Source: Oscillospiraceae bacterium (GTDB taxonomy: Bacteria > Bacillota > Clostridia > Oscillospirales > Oscillospiraceae). Taken from it: DNA of 10,485 nt. The notes beneath the pieces are model-generated. The model ran no database searches. It saw only the letters and a program-made list of their open reading frames with translations, and was not told where the DNA came from. Below are positions 1-6,307 of this stretch, one piece after another; position 1 is the first letter of the stretch, and the number at the start of each line of letters is the position of its first letter. The position numbers and the translations under genes are program-made. The stretch covers positions 1 to 10,485 of the forward strand of contig JAHHSI010000036.1 of NCBI GenBank assembly GCA_020025275.1. Direction: 5' to 3'.

Positions 1-1010
1 ACATCGGCTGCGGCGAGCGCGGCAACGAGATGACCGACGTTCTGCGTGAGTTCCCGGAACTGACTGACCCCCGCACGGGCGAGACGCTGATGAAGCGCAC
101 CGTGCTGATCGCCAATACCTCCGATATGCCCGTGGCCGCCCGTGAGGCGTCCGTGTATACCGGAATCACCATCGCCGAGTATTTCCGGGATATGGGCTAC
201 GATGTGGCCGTTATCGCCGACTCCACCTCCCGCTGGGCCGAGGCGCTGCGTGAGATGTCCGGCCGTCTGGAGGAGATGCCCGGTGAAGAGGGCTATCCCG
301 CCTATCTGGCCTCCCGTCTGGCACAGTTCTATGAGCGTGCCGGCGTGGTGCAGTGCATGGGTACGGAGGACCGTACCGGCACACTGACGGCCGTGGGCGC
401 CGTGTCGCCTCCCGGCGGTGACCTTTCCGAGCCTGTGGCACAGGGCACCATGCGGATCGTCAAGGTGTTCTGGTCGCTGGATGCTTCGCTGGCATACCGC
501 CGGCACTTCCCGGCCATTAACTGGCTGAACTCCTACTCGCTGTATCTGGACTCCATGCGCCCGTGGTATGATGAGCATCTGGGTGAGGCGTTCATGAACA
601 ACCGCGGCCGTGCCATGCATATGCTGCAGGAGGAGAACGAGCTCAATGAGATCGTGCAGCTGGTAGGTAAGGACTCTCTGAGCCCCGGCGATCAGCTGAC
701 ACTGGAAGTAGCCCGGATGCTGCGTGAGGACTTCCTGCAGCAGAACGCCTTCATGGATGTGGACTCCTACTCCAGCTTTGACCGGCAGGCCAAGCTGTTG
801 GGCATGATCCTCCACTATGACGATCTGTGCCGTGAGGCATTGACCAAGGGCGTGGAAACGCAGAAGCTGTTTGAACTGCCCGCCCGTGAGGAGCTGGGCC
901 GTGCGAAATACGCCGAGGCAGACGCCTACAGCGCTGTCTACGACGAAATTGCCGCTGCCATGGAGCAGCAGGTGGATGAACTTGTCAAAAAGGTGGGTGA
1001 ATACGAATGA
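1..1010 (+). CDS. ntpA: V/A-type ATPase catalytic subunit A, 5' end missing
   Basis: Catalytic, nucleotide-binding subunit of the V1/A1 head of a membrane-bound rotary ATPase that couples ATP to H+ or Na+ movement. The reading frame is open from position 3 and begins inside the conserved GCGERGNEMTDVL motif, so the N-terminal part (about 250 residues in the family, including the P-loop) lies outside the window. About 335 residues are visible. Family signatures include the ADSTSRWAEALREMSGRLEE block near 216-275, with GYPAYLASRLAQFYERAG following, and GAVSPPGGDLSEP near 390-430. The rest matches the helical C-terminal domain. The TGA stop overlaps the subunit B start (ATGA, 1007-1010), so translation is probably coupled. 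The A-B-D order is the usual end of bacterial V-type ATPase operons. Ion specificity cannot be read here because the membrane ring subunits are not in the window. Confidence 0.97.
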   Translation, partial: IGCGERGNEMTDVLREFPELTDPRTGETLMKRTVLIANTSDMPVAAREASVYTGITIAEYFRDMGYDVAVIADSTSRWAEALREMSGRLEEMPGEEGYPAYLASRLAQFYERAGVVQCMGTEDRTGTLTAVGAVSPPGGDLSEPVAQGTMRIVKVFWSLDASLAYRRHFPAINWLNSYSLYLDSMRPWYDEHLGEAFMNNRGRAMHMLQEENELNEIVQLVGKDSLSPGDQLTLEVARMLREDFLQQNAFMDVDSYSSFDRQAKLLGMILHYDDLCREALTKGVETQKLFELPAREELGRAKYAEADAYSAVYDEIAAAMEQQVDELVKKVGEYE

Positions 1011-2386
1011 TGAAGGAATACCGTACCATCCGCGAGGTGTCCGGCCCCTTGATGGTGGTGGACAACGTGGAGGGCGTCACCTATGACGAGCTGGCGGAGA
1101 TCGAGCTGCATGACGGCTCGGTGCGCCGCTGCAAGGTGCTGGAGGTCAACGGGGACAAGGCAGTGGTGCAGCTGTTTGAAAGCTCTGCCGGTATCAACCT
1201 GCGGGACTCCAAGATCCGTTTTCTGGGTCATCCCCTGCAGTTAGGTGTTTCTGAGGATATGCTGGGCCGTGTGTTCAACGGTATGGGCGAGCCCATCGAT
1301 GGCGGCCCCGAGCTGCTGGCGGAAAAGTATATGGACATCAACGGCCTGCCCATGAATCCGGCAGCCCGTGACTACCCCGATGAATTTATTCAGACGGGCA
1401 TCTCCTCCATTGACGGCCTGAACACACTGGTCCGTGGACAGAAACTGCCGATTTTCTCCGGCTCCGGTCTGCCCCACGCACAGCTGGCGGCGCAGATCGC
1501 CCGTCAGGCCAAGGTACTGGACGACAGCTCCAAGTTCGCCGTGGTGTTTGCCGCCATTGGCATCACCTTTGAGGAGTCCGAGTTCTTCGTGCAGGAGTTC
1601 CGCCGTACCGGTGCCATCGATCGTACGGTGCTGTTCACCAACTTGGCCAACGACCCCGCTGTTGAGCGTATCGCCACGCCTCGTATGGCCCTGACGGCGG
1701 CGGAGTATCTGGCCTTCGAGAAGAATATGCACGTGCTGGTCATCCTGACCGACATCACTAACTATGCCGAGGCCCTCCGTGAGGTGTCCGCAGCCCGGAA
1801 GGAAGTTCCCGGCCGCCGTGGCTATCCCGGGTACCTCTACACCGACCTGGCCACCATGTATGAGCGTGCCGGGCGCAAGCTGGGCTGTGACGGGTCCGTA
1901 ACCATGATCCCCATTCTCACCATGCCTGAGGACGATAAGACCCACCCCATCCCCGACCTGACCGGCTATATCACCGAGGGCCAGATCATCCTCTCCCGCG
2001 ACCTGTATCGCAAGGGTATCATGCCCCCGGTGGACGTACTGCCCAGCCTGTCCCGTCTGAAGGATAAGGGTGTCGGTGCCGGTAAGACCCGTGAGGACCA
2101 TGCCCCCACGATGAACCAGCTGTTTGCAGCGTACGCATCCGGTAAGGAGGCCAAGGAGCTGATGACCATTCTGGGTGAAGCGGCTCTGACGCCGGTGGAC
2201 CTGAAATTCGCCAAGTTTGCCGATGCGTTTGAAAAGCGGTATGTATCGCAGGGGTTTGATGAAAACCGTTCTATTGAGGAGACACTGGATCTGGGCTGGG
2301 ATCTGCTGACGATGCTGCCCCGCAGTGAACTGAAGCGTATCAAGTCCGACATGATCGACAAGTATCTGCCGCAGAAAGACAGCTGA
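1007..2386 (+). CDS. ntpB: V/A-type ATPase regulatory subunit B
   Basis: Non-catalytic nucleotide-binding subunit that alternates with A in the A3B3 head. It has 459 residues, the usual length. An N-terminal beta-barrel is followed by a RecA-like core. The P-loop position reads SGSGLPHAQ (about residues 151-159) and lacks the GKT of catalytic subunits, which is the hallmark of B. SLSR (residues 347-350) supplies the conserved interface arginine, and ALREVSAARKEVPGRRGYPG (about 255-274) is typical of the family. The start overlaps the subunit A stop by 4 bases. An AAGGTGG ribosome site at 990-996 precedes it by 10 bases. A second ATG follows immediately at 1010, so the true start could be one codon later. 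It is 8 bases upstream of subunit D and clearly in the same operon. Confidence 0.97.
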   Translation: MMKEYRTIREVSGPLMVVDNVEGVTYDELAEIELHDGSVRRCKVLEVNGDKAVVQLFESSAGINLRDSKIRFLGHPLQLGVSEDMLGRVFNGMGEPIDGGPELLAEKYMDINGLPMNPAARDYPDEFIQTGISSIDGLNTLVRGQKLPIFSGSGLPHAQLAAQIARQAKVLDDSSKFAVVFAAIGITFEESEFFVQEFRRTGAIDRTVLFTNLANDPAVERIATPRMALTAAEYLAFEKNMHVLVILTDITNYAEALREVSAARKEVPGRRGYPGYLYTDLATMYERAGRKLGCDGSVTMIPILTMPEDDKTHPIPDLTGYITEGQIILSRDLYRKGIMPPVDVLPSLSRLKDKGVGAGKTREDHAPTMNQLFAAYASGKEAKELMTILGEAALTPVDLKFAKFADAFEKRYVSQGFDENRSIEETLDLGWDLLTMLPRSELKRIKSDMIDKYLPQKDS

Positions 2387-2394
2387 GGTGGGCT

Positions 2395-3045
2395 ATGGCA
2401 AATAAGACCATCAATCCCACCCGAATGGAGCTGACCCGGCTCAAGGGCCGTGTCAAGACCGCCATGCGCGGGCATAAGCTCCTGAAGGATAAGCGGGATG
2501 AGCTGATGAAGCAGTTTATGGATGTGGTCCGCCGCAACCGGGAGCTGCGCCGCCGCGTGGAAGAGGGACTGGAGCGTGCCGGTGCGGCCTTTACAGCCGC
2601 CTCTGCGGTCATGTCCCCGGAGATGCTGGAGCAGGCACTGCTGTATCCCAAGCAGAGCGTAGAGCTGGATGTGACGTACCGCAATGTGATGAGCGTCAAT
2701 GTCCCGGTCTACCACTACCAGACCCGCAATCAGGACCCCACCGAGATCTATCCCTATGGCTTTGCCCAGACCAGCGGTGAGCTGGATGTGGCGCTGGAGG
2801 CCTTCGGGCAGGTGTTTCAGGATATGCTGGAGCTGGCAGAGGTGGAAAAGACCATGCAGCTGCTGGCACAGGATATTGAAAAGACACGCCGCCGCGTCAA
2901 CGCGCTGGAGTATGTGGTCATTCCGGATATGCAGCGCAACATCCGCTACATTACCATGAAGCTGGATGAGAACGAGCGCGGCAACACCACCCGCTTGATG
3001 AAAGTCAAGGAAATGGTGCTGCAGGACGCCCACAACTATCAATAA
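2395..3045 (+). CDS. ntpD: V/A-type ATPase central stalk subunit D
   Basis: Subunit D is the rotor shaft inside the A3B3 head and corresponds functionally to gamma of F-type ATPases. The 216-residue product has the family start (INPTRMELTRLKGRVKTA) followed by long amphipathic, charged helices. The C-terminal helix runs from about residue 140 through EYVVIPDMQRNIRYI, as expected for the antiparallel coiled coil. The ribosome site GAGGTGG (2385-2391) overlaps the stop codon of subunit B, so expression is translationally linked. This is the last gene of the operon: a bidirectional terminator follows 45 bases later and the next gene is on the other strand. No subunit F, G, E, C, I or K gene is present downstream, so these must lie upstream or elsewhere. 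Confidence 0.96.
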   Translation: MANKTINPTRMELTRLKGRVKTAMRGHKLLKDKRDELMKQFMDVVRRNRELRRRVEEGLERAGAAFTAASAVMSPEMLEQALLYPKQSVELDVTYRNVMSVNVPVYHYQTRNQDPTEIYPYGFAQTSGELDVALEAFGQVFQDMLELAEVEKTMQLLAQDIEKTRRRVNALEYVVIPDMQRNIRYITMKLDENERGNTTRLMKVKEMVLQDAHNYQ

Positions 3046-3090
3046 ACGGGGCCCGCTGCCCGTGGGCATATGCGTGAAACCCCGAAAAGA

Positions 3091-3125
3091 AAATGGAGTG
3101 TATCATTTGATACACTCCATTTTTT
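3091..3125. terminator. bidirectional terminator shared by the ATPase operon and the (p)ppGpp synthetase gene
   Basis: A perfect 14-base inverted repeat, AAATGGAGTGTATC at 3091-3104 and its complement at 3109-3122, has an ATTT loop and runs into TTTTTT (3120-3125) on the plus strand. On the minus strand the same hairpin is followed by a T-rich stretch (TTTTCTTTT, complement of about 3082-3092). It can therefore end transcription from both convergent units. Confidence 0.9.
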
Positions 3126-3162
3126 ATGAATCATTCGATGTGCCGGAATCTATAGCGGTGCG

Positions 3163-3849
3163 TTAGGCGTCGTATTCCGGATTTTCCCCTAAGTAGATGT
3201 TCTGCATCTCCCGGTCCACCTCGCAGATGGCCTCGGAACACAGCTTCAGGCGGTTGGCGTCCTCCTGTGAAAAATTCCGCTTGGACTTGTAGCGCAGTTC
3301 GTGTTCCAGACTGGCCCACATATCCATGGCAATGGTGCGCAGCTGCACCTCCACCGGCAGATGCAGAGTCCCCTCGGAGATCACAATGGGCACGTCCAGA
3401 ATAAGGTGAAGGCTGCGGTACCCCGATTCTTTTGGGTTTTTGATATAGTCCGACTCCCGTGTGATCTTAAAACACTCGGTACGGGTGAGGAGGCGGCGCA
3501 GATAGTAGATGTCGTCCAGATAGTTGCAGATCACACGAATGCCGGCCACATCCTGAATGTAGGTGTAGATGTTATCAATGGTGACCTCGTGGCCGCGGCG
3601 GTGCAGCTTGTCAGTGATGCTGTCCAGTGTTTTCAGCCGGTACTCGATGTGGTGGATGGGGGAGTGGTCATACATAGTGGAAAACTCTTCGTCCAGAATC
3701 TCCAGTTGTGCCACTGCCACCTTCAGGGCGCTGCGGTAGAGGTGATTGACACGGACCATGCCGGCCAGCAGCTCTTTCTGCTCCGGTGTGGCGTTTTTAG
3801 GCAGGGTCATATGCTGTAAACTGATCGTTTCACTTTTTTTGCTCATCAT
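3163..3849 (-). CDS. small alarmone synthetase (GTP pyrophosphokinase, RelA/SpoT domain only)
   Basis: Transfers pyrophosphate from ATP to GTP or GDP to make (p)ppGpp, the cytosolic stringent-response alarmone. The 228-residue protein is close to the length of RelQ/RelP-type proteins (about 210-230) and has no HD hydrolase, TGS or ACT domain, so it is predicted to be synthesis-only. Synthetase motifs in order: R71, S77 and K81 (RLKTLDSITDKL); D100 in QDVAGIRVIC, the likely Mg ligand; YIKNPKESGYRSLHLI (about 135-150), the nucleotide-binding segment; and EVQLRT (167-172) with the catalytic Glu167, followed by MDMWASLEHEL. An ATG at 3849 is followed directly by another at 3846; GAGGAGG (complement of 3860-3866) lies 10 bases before the first. 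It is monocistronic: the upstream unit ends at the 3955-3988 terminator and an extended -10 promoter sits between. RelQ versus RelP subclass is not decided. Confidence 0.93.
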   Translation of the reverse strand: MMSKKSETISLQHMTLPKNATPEQKELLAGMVRVNHLYRSALKVAVAQLEILDEEFSTMYDHSPIHHIEYRLKTLDSITDKLHRRGHEVTIDNIYTYIQDVAGIRVICNYLDDIYYLRRLLTRTECFKITRESDYIKNPKESGYRSLHLILDVPIVISEGTLHLPVEVQLRTIAMDMWASLEHELRYKSKRNFSQEDANRLKLCSEAICEVDREMQNIYLGENPEYDA

Positions 3850-3885
3850 GGGGGAAGTTCCTCCTCATGGGTTTGTTATATTTTT

Positions 3886-3894
3886 ATCATAACA
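3886..3894 (-). promoter_or_regulatory. probable promoter of the (p)ppGpp synthetase gene (extended -10)
   Basis: On the minus strand the sequence TGTTATGAT (complement of 3886-3894) forms an extended -10 element (TG-N-TATGAT). No good -35 hexamer is found 16-18 bases upstream, which is common for extended -10 promoters. It lies in the only AT-rich gap between the upstream terminator and the gene, with a predicted leader of about 30 bases. Confidence 0.5.
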
Positions 3895-3954
3895 GAGATG
3901 TGTTACATTTATATGAACAATTGGAGGAGTTTGCTCAAAATTTCTGCCGCGCGG

Positions 3955-3988
3955 AAAAAATGCCCTCTGCCGCAGGCGGGCAGAGGGC
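3955..3988 (-). terminator. terminator of the glycosyltransferase operon
   Basis: Read on the minus strand, a perfect 10-bp stem GCCCTCTGCC/GGCAGAGGGC (3979-3988 pairing with 3962-3971, 7-base loop) is followed by A and TTTTTT (complement of 3955-3960). It begins 5 bases after the glycosyltransferase stop codon. Confidence 0.93.
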
Positions 3989-3993
3989 CGGGG

Positions 3994-5085
3994 TTAGGTG
4001 TGACAGAGCAGGGCGCAGACCGTTTCAGCGCTGTGGATGGGGAAGGAAGTGCGGCGCTGTACCATGGTTTGCGGATCGATGGCGCCGCTGAGAATCCCCA
4101 TGAGCAGGGGGGCGATGTCGTTTTCGTCGTGACACATCAGGGCACAGCCATGGCTGACCAGAAAATCCAGATTATAGGTCTCACAGCCGGGGACGGCGTC
4201 CAGATAGAGAAGGGGCACCTGTGCGGCCAGTGCTTCGGAGGTGGTCAGACCGCCGGCTTTGGTGATGAGGAGATCGGCGGCGTGCATATAGAGATCCATC
4301 TGTTTGGTAAAGCCCAGCACCTGGACCCGTTCGGCGTTCCGGAAATCGGCGTCCATCTGCTGCTTGAGCCGGTGGTTGTTGCCGCAGATAGTGATGAGAA
4401 GATCGTCCTCGCCCAGAAGATTGACGATGGTGTGGGCCACTTCGCGGACAGGACCGGCGCCCATACTGCCGGCACCCAGCACCAAGACGCGCTTTTTTCC
4501 CTTGATTCCCAGTGCCTGCCGGGCGTCTGAGCGGGCCATGGGCCGGGAAAAGACCTGCCGCACGGGGATGCCGGTGGCGTGGAGCAGAGGAGAGGGGATG
4601 CCGGCCGCCACGAAATCCGAACGCAGCTCCTCGTGGGGCATACAGATCCCGTCTACATCCAGCTCGCTGACGCCGGGATAGCAGGTGAAGTCGGTGGAGA
4701 CAAACCACGTGGGCAGCGTAACGCCGTGATTGCGGCGCAGCTCGGTCATCATGGTGGCGGGGAAGAGGTGGACGCACAGCACCGCGTCCACCTGTTGGCG
4801 CTGTAACTCCTCGTATAGGGGGAGTGCCCCCTTGATGGACTGCTCCGTGAAGAGGGAGGGCTGATATTTCTCTTCAAAGCGATAGCCGATGCCGAAGAGT
4901 TTCGGTGTGTGGCGGTAGACAAAATTGTGGCCCTTACTGATCACCTGTGCGGTGGTTTTGGGCATGAATTCCAATGCATTGCAGATGAAACAGGAATGGC
5001 CGCGCTGTGTCAACACCTCGGATACAGCGGCCGCCGCCGTGTTGTGGCCGCCGCCCGTATTGCAGGATAGAATGGCGATTTTCAT
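3994..5085 (-). CDS. MGDG-synthase/UgtP-like glycosyltransferase (diacylglycerol glycosyltransferase type)
   Basis: Peripheral membrane GT28-type glycosyltransferase, related to UgtP/YpfP and plant MGDG synthase, which transfer sugar from a UDP-sugar to diacylglycerol to form membrane glycolipids. The 363-residue product has the N-terminal MGDG-synthase domain, beginning MKIAILSCNTGGGHNTAAAA with the glycine-rich GGGHN motif at about 11-15. An STDFTCYPG segment (130-138) lies in the acceptor half. The C-terminal GT-B half carries the sugar-nucleotide site DLLITKAGGLTTSEALA (271-287). Family members run about 360-400 residues, so it looks complete. The start overlaps the stop of the upstream CrtO-like gene (ATGA, 5082-5085), indicating coupling. 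The exact sugar, acceptor and processivity cannot be read. Lipid glycosylation is an inference from the family and the paired gene. Confidence 0.88.
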   Translation of the reverse strand: MKIAILSCNTGGGHNTAAAAVSEVLTQRGHSCFICNALEFMPKTTAQVISKGHNFVYRHTPKLFGIGYRFEEKYQPSLFTEQSIKGALPLYEELQRQQVDAVLCVHLFPATMMTELRRNHGVTLPTWFVSTDFTCYPGVSELDVDGICMPHEELRSDFVAAGIPSPLLHATGIPVRQVFSRPMARSDARQALGIKGKKRVLVLGAGSMGAGPVREVAHTIVNLLGEDDLLITICGNNHRLKQQMDADFRNAERVQVLGFTKQMDLYMHAADLLITKAGGLTTSEALAAQVPLLYLDAVPGCETYNLDFLVSHGCALMCHDENDIAPLLMGILSGAIDPQTMVQRRTSFPIHSAETVCALLCHT

Positions 5086-5558
5086 AGGGAACCTTCTCTC
5101 TTTTTCGTTTTCTGCACTAAACGTACCAGCCGAGGGCGATTATAGCGTTGAATGATGATGAAAGGCAGATTGCCTACCAACGCATAGAGAAGATAGACGA
5201 TCCATCCGCCCGCGCCGGGCCAGACCGGAACAAGCCACAGGCCGGCCACGATCAACAGTGCATGGATCAGCTCTGCCACGCAGGTCTCCTGTACCAAAAG
5301 GATCATCTGGTCGCTATTGCTGCCGGCCGGCAGCTTCTTTTTGACCATGTTCTTCATGATCCGGCTCATGTCGGGGACACGATCCTTCCAGCGGCGAATC
5401 CGGAGGCGCTCGTAGATTTTTCCGTTTTTTTCCCACGCAAAGGGAGCAAACGGGGGACGGTCGCCATGGAATATATGCCGCGGCAGCAGGAAACCGACGA
5501 TTTGGGAGGCGAGGCCCAGCAGAATCATCACCAAAATAGAGTTGATCAACGGATGCAT
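5082..5558 (-). CDS. CrtO-like small membrane acyltransferase family protein
   Basis: Small integral membrane protein of 158 residues that I place in the glycosyl-4,4'-diaponeurosporenoate acyltransferase (CrtO) family by recalled motif resemblance, not by a search. In Staphylococcus aureus, CrtO adds a fatty acid to a sugar already attached to a carotenoid. Hydrophobic segments lie at about 4-26, 95-112 and 117-137. Between them a basic loop carries YERLRIRRWKDRVPD (about 49-63), then ETCVAELIH (91-99), and a conserved-looking NLPFIIIQRYNRPRL stretch (130-144) ends in a basic tail. AGAGGAG lies 8 bases before the ATG. It overlaps the next gene by 4 bases and is the first gene of this unit. 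No carotenoid genes are in the window, so the acceptor is more likely a glycolipid made by the partner glycosyltransferase. Family placement is moderate; the substrate is inference. Confidence 0.68.
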   Translation of the reverse strand: MHPLINSILVMILLGLASQIVGFLLPRHIFHGDRPPFAPFAWEKNGKIYERLRIRRWKDRVPDMSRIMKNMVKKKLPAGSNSDQMILLVQETCVAELIHALLIVAGLWLVPVWPGAGGWIVYLLYALVGNLPFIIIQRYNRPRLVRLVQKTKKREGSL

Positions 5559-5586
5559 AGTAGCCGCTCCTCTCGTGCTGATATGG

Positions 5587-5623
5587 AAAAAAGCCGCGAT
5601 GGAGTGGTTCCTTACGCAGCTTT
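5587..5623 (-). promoter_or_regulatory. leader hairpin with U-tract (possible attenuator) before the CrtO-like gene
   Basis: On the minus strand AAAGCTGCG (complement of 5615-5623) pairs with CGCGGCTTT (complement of 5590-5598), a 9-bp stem with one G-T pair and a 16-base loop. A run of T continues to 5587. It sits between the predicted promoter and the ribosome site of the lipid operon, where it could act as an attenuator. It could also be incidental. Confidence 0.4.
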
Positions 5624-5653
5624 AAAAATGAAAATGGCTCTGCAAACAGTCAT

Positions 5654-5689
5654 AGTATAACAGAAAATGACAAAAAAATTGTGTCATTT
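5654..5689 (-). promoter_or_regulatory. promoter of the lipid operon with an upstream dyad (candidate operator)
   Basis: TGTTATACT (complement of 5654-5662) is an extended -10 element on the minus strand, with no good -35. Immediately upstream, exactly where the -35 would fall, is a perfect 8-base inverted repeat AAATGACA-N9-TGTCATTT (5665-5689). Its flanks CAGA and CTG extend the symmetry with a one-base offset. The dyad is placed so that a bound repressor would block the promoter. The cognate regulator is unknown and none is encoded in the window. Confidence 0.5.
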
Positions 5690-5706
5690 CTGTAAACTCA
5701 GCACAG

Positions 5707-5735
5707 AAAAAATGCCCGGCAGACGCCTGCCGGGC
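5707..5735 (-). terminator. terminator of the FTR-like/thioredoxin unit
   Basis: On the minus strand GCCCGGCAG (complement of 5727-5735) pairs perfectly with CTGCCGGGC (complement of 5714-5722) around a 4-base loop, followed by A and TTTTTT (complement of 5707-5712). It starts 11 bases after the thioredoxin stop. Confidence 0.95.
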
Positions 5736-5746
5736 AGATAATTGAT

Positions 5747-6058
5747 TCAGCGGAGCAGCCCTTCCAGCTCAGCCTTGGAGCGCAGCCCCACCAGAGAACC
5801 AGAGACAGCGCCGTTACGGAACACCTTAACGGTAGGGATGCTGACAATGCCGAACTGGGCAGCCAACTGGGGCTCCTCGTCAACATTCAGCTTGCAGATC
5901 TTGGCACGGCCTTCATACTCACGGGACAGTTCTTCAATGGTAGGGGCCAGCATACGGCAGGGGCCGCACCAGGTGGCCCAGAAGTCCACCAGTACAGGAA
6001 TATCGCTCTGCAGGACTTCCTGCTGGAAGTTATCACGGGTAATTTTGATTTCAGACAT
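5747..6058 (-). CDS. trxA: thioredoxin
   Basis: Cytosolic dithiol-disulfide oxidoreductase that reduces protein disulfides (for example ribonucleotide reductase, peroxiredoxins and metabolic enzymes). The 103-residue protein is of standard length. It carries the canonical FWATWCGPC active site (redox cysteines 31 and 34), the VDFWA strand before it, Asp60 in LNVDEEP, and the cis-proline loop SIPT (Pro75). The ribosome site AAGGAGG (complement of 6067-6073) lies 8 bases before the ATG. It follows the FTR-catalytic-like gene by 26 bases in the same direction, with no terminator between them and a strong one after it, so the two form a transcription unit. This suggests the FTR-like protein is its reductase or partner. 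No NADPH-thioredoxin reductase gene is in the window. Confidence 0.97.
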   Translation of the reverse strand: MSEIKITRDNFQQEVLQSDIPVLVDFWATWCGPCRMLAPTIEELSREYEGRAKICKLNVDEEPQLAAQFGIVSIPTVKVFRNGAVSGSLVGLRSKAELEGLLR

Positions 6059-6084
6059 GGGTAGATCCTCCTTATCGTCGGTGG

Positions 6085-6282
6085 TTATTTTGACTTATAG
6101 TACAGCAGACAGTGACAGAATCCCTCGTAGTCGGGGTCTTTGATCTGGTCCCGGAACTCCTGACACATACAGCGGTTTTCCTCGGTGTGCTCTCTGCGGC
6201 AGGGACAGTAGCCGCCGGTTTTCTCCAGACCATCGCGGATCATTTGAACGACTTCCGGGTCGGGATTCAATGTGATCTTCAA
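6085..6282 (-). CDS. ferredoxin-thioredoxin reductase catalytic-subunit-like protein (TTG start)
   Basis: A 65-residue protein resembling the catalytic beta subunit of ferredoxin-thioredoxin reductase, which passes electrons from ferredoxin through a 4Fe-4S cluster to a disulfide and then to thioredoxin. It is short relative to plant and cyanobacterial subunits (over 100 residues) but keeps all three CxC motifs: CPC (26-28), CMC (38-40) and CHC (56-58). By analogy Cys26, 38, 40 and 56 would hold the cluster and Cys28/Cys58 form the active disulfide. The outer motifs keep the classical spacing but the middle one is shifted toward the N-terminus. The start is TTG at 6282, chosen because GAGGAGG ends 7 bases upstream and the CxC frame has no ATG near it. 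The thioredoxin gene follows by 26 bases. No variable (alpha) FTR subunit is visible. Confidence 0.85.
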   Translation of the reverse strand: MKITLNPDPEVVQMIRDGLEKTGGYCPCRREHTEENRCMCQEFRDQIKDPDYEGFCHCLLYYKSK

Positions 6283-6289
6283 AATAAGC

Positions 6290-6296
6290 CCTCCTC
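6290..6296 (-). promoter_or_regulatory. ribosome site that fixes the TTG start of the FTR-like gene
   Basis: GAGGAGG on the minus strand (complement of 6290-6296) lies 7 bases before TTG at 6282. An ATG at 6298 overlaps this site in another frame and has no ribosome site of its own, so TTG is preferred. Confidence 0.8.
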
Positions 6297-6307
6297 ATTT
6301 TTGATTG

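Noticed and set aside
1241..2101. 286-residue minus-strand frame opposite ATPase subunit B
   Set aside because: Shadow of a highly conserved housekeeping gene, with no independent evidence of translation.
1966..3069. 367-residue minus-strand frame opposite ATPase subunits B and D
   Set aside because: Antisense shadow crossing two real genes and the operon junction. No motif recognised.
3046..3084. GC-rich short repeats (GCCC/GGGC, CGGGG/CCCCG) right after subunit D
   Set aside because: Short arms with long loops and no U-tract. The adjacent perfect hairpin at 3091-3125 explains termination.
3898..4530. 210-residue plus-strand frame starting near the (p)ppGpp synthetase promoter
   Set aside because: It crosses the minus-strand terminator at 3955-3988 and is antisense to the glycosyltransferase. 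No supporting motif.
6095..6298. 67-residue minus-strand frame with an ATG start overlapping the FTR-like gene
   Set aside because: It is out of frame with the three CxC motifs and has no ribosome site of its own. The AGGAGG lies after its ATG and serves the TTG start at 6282.
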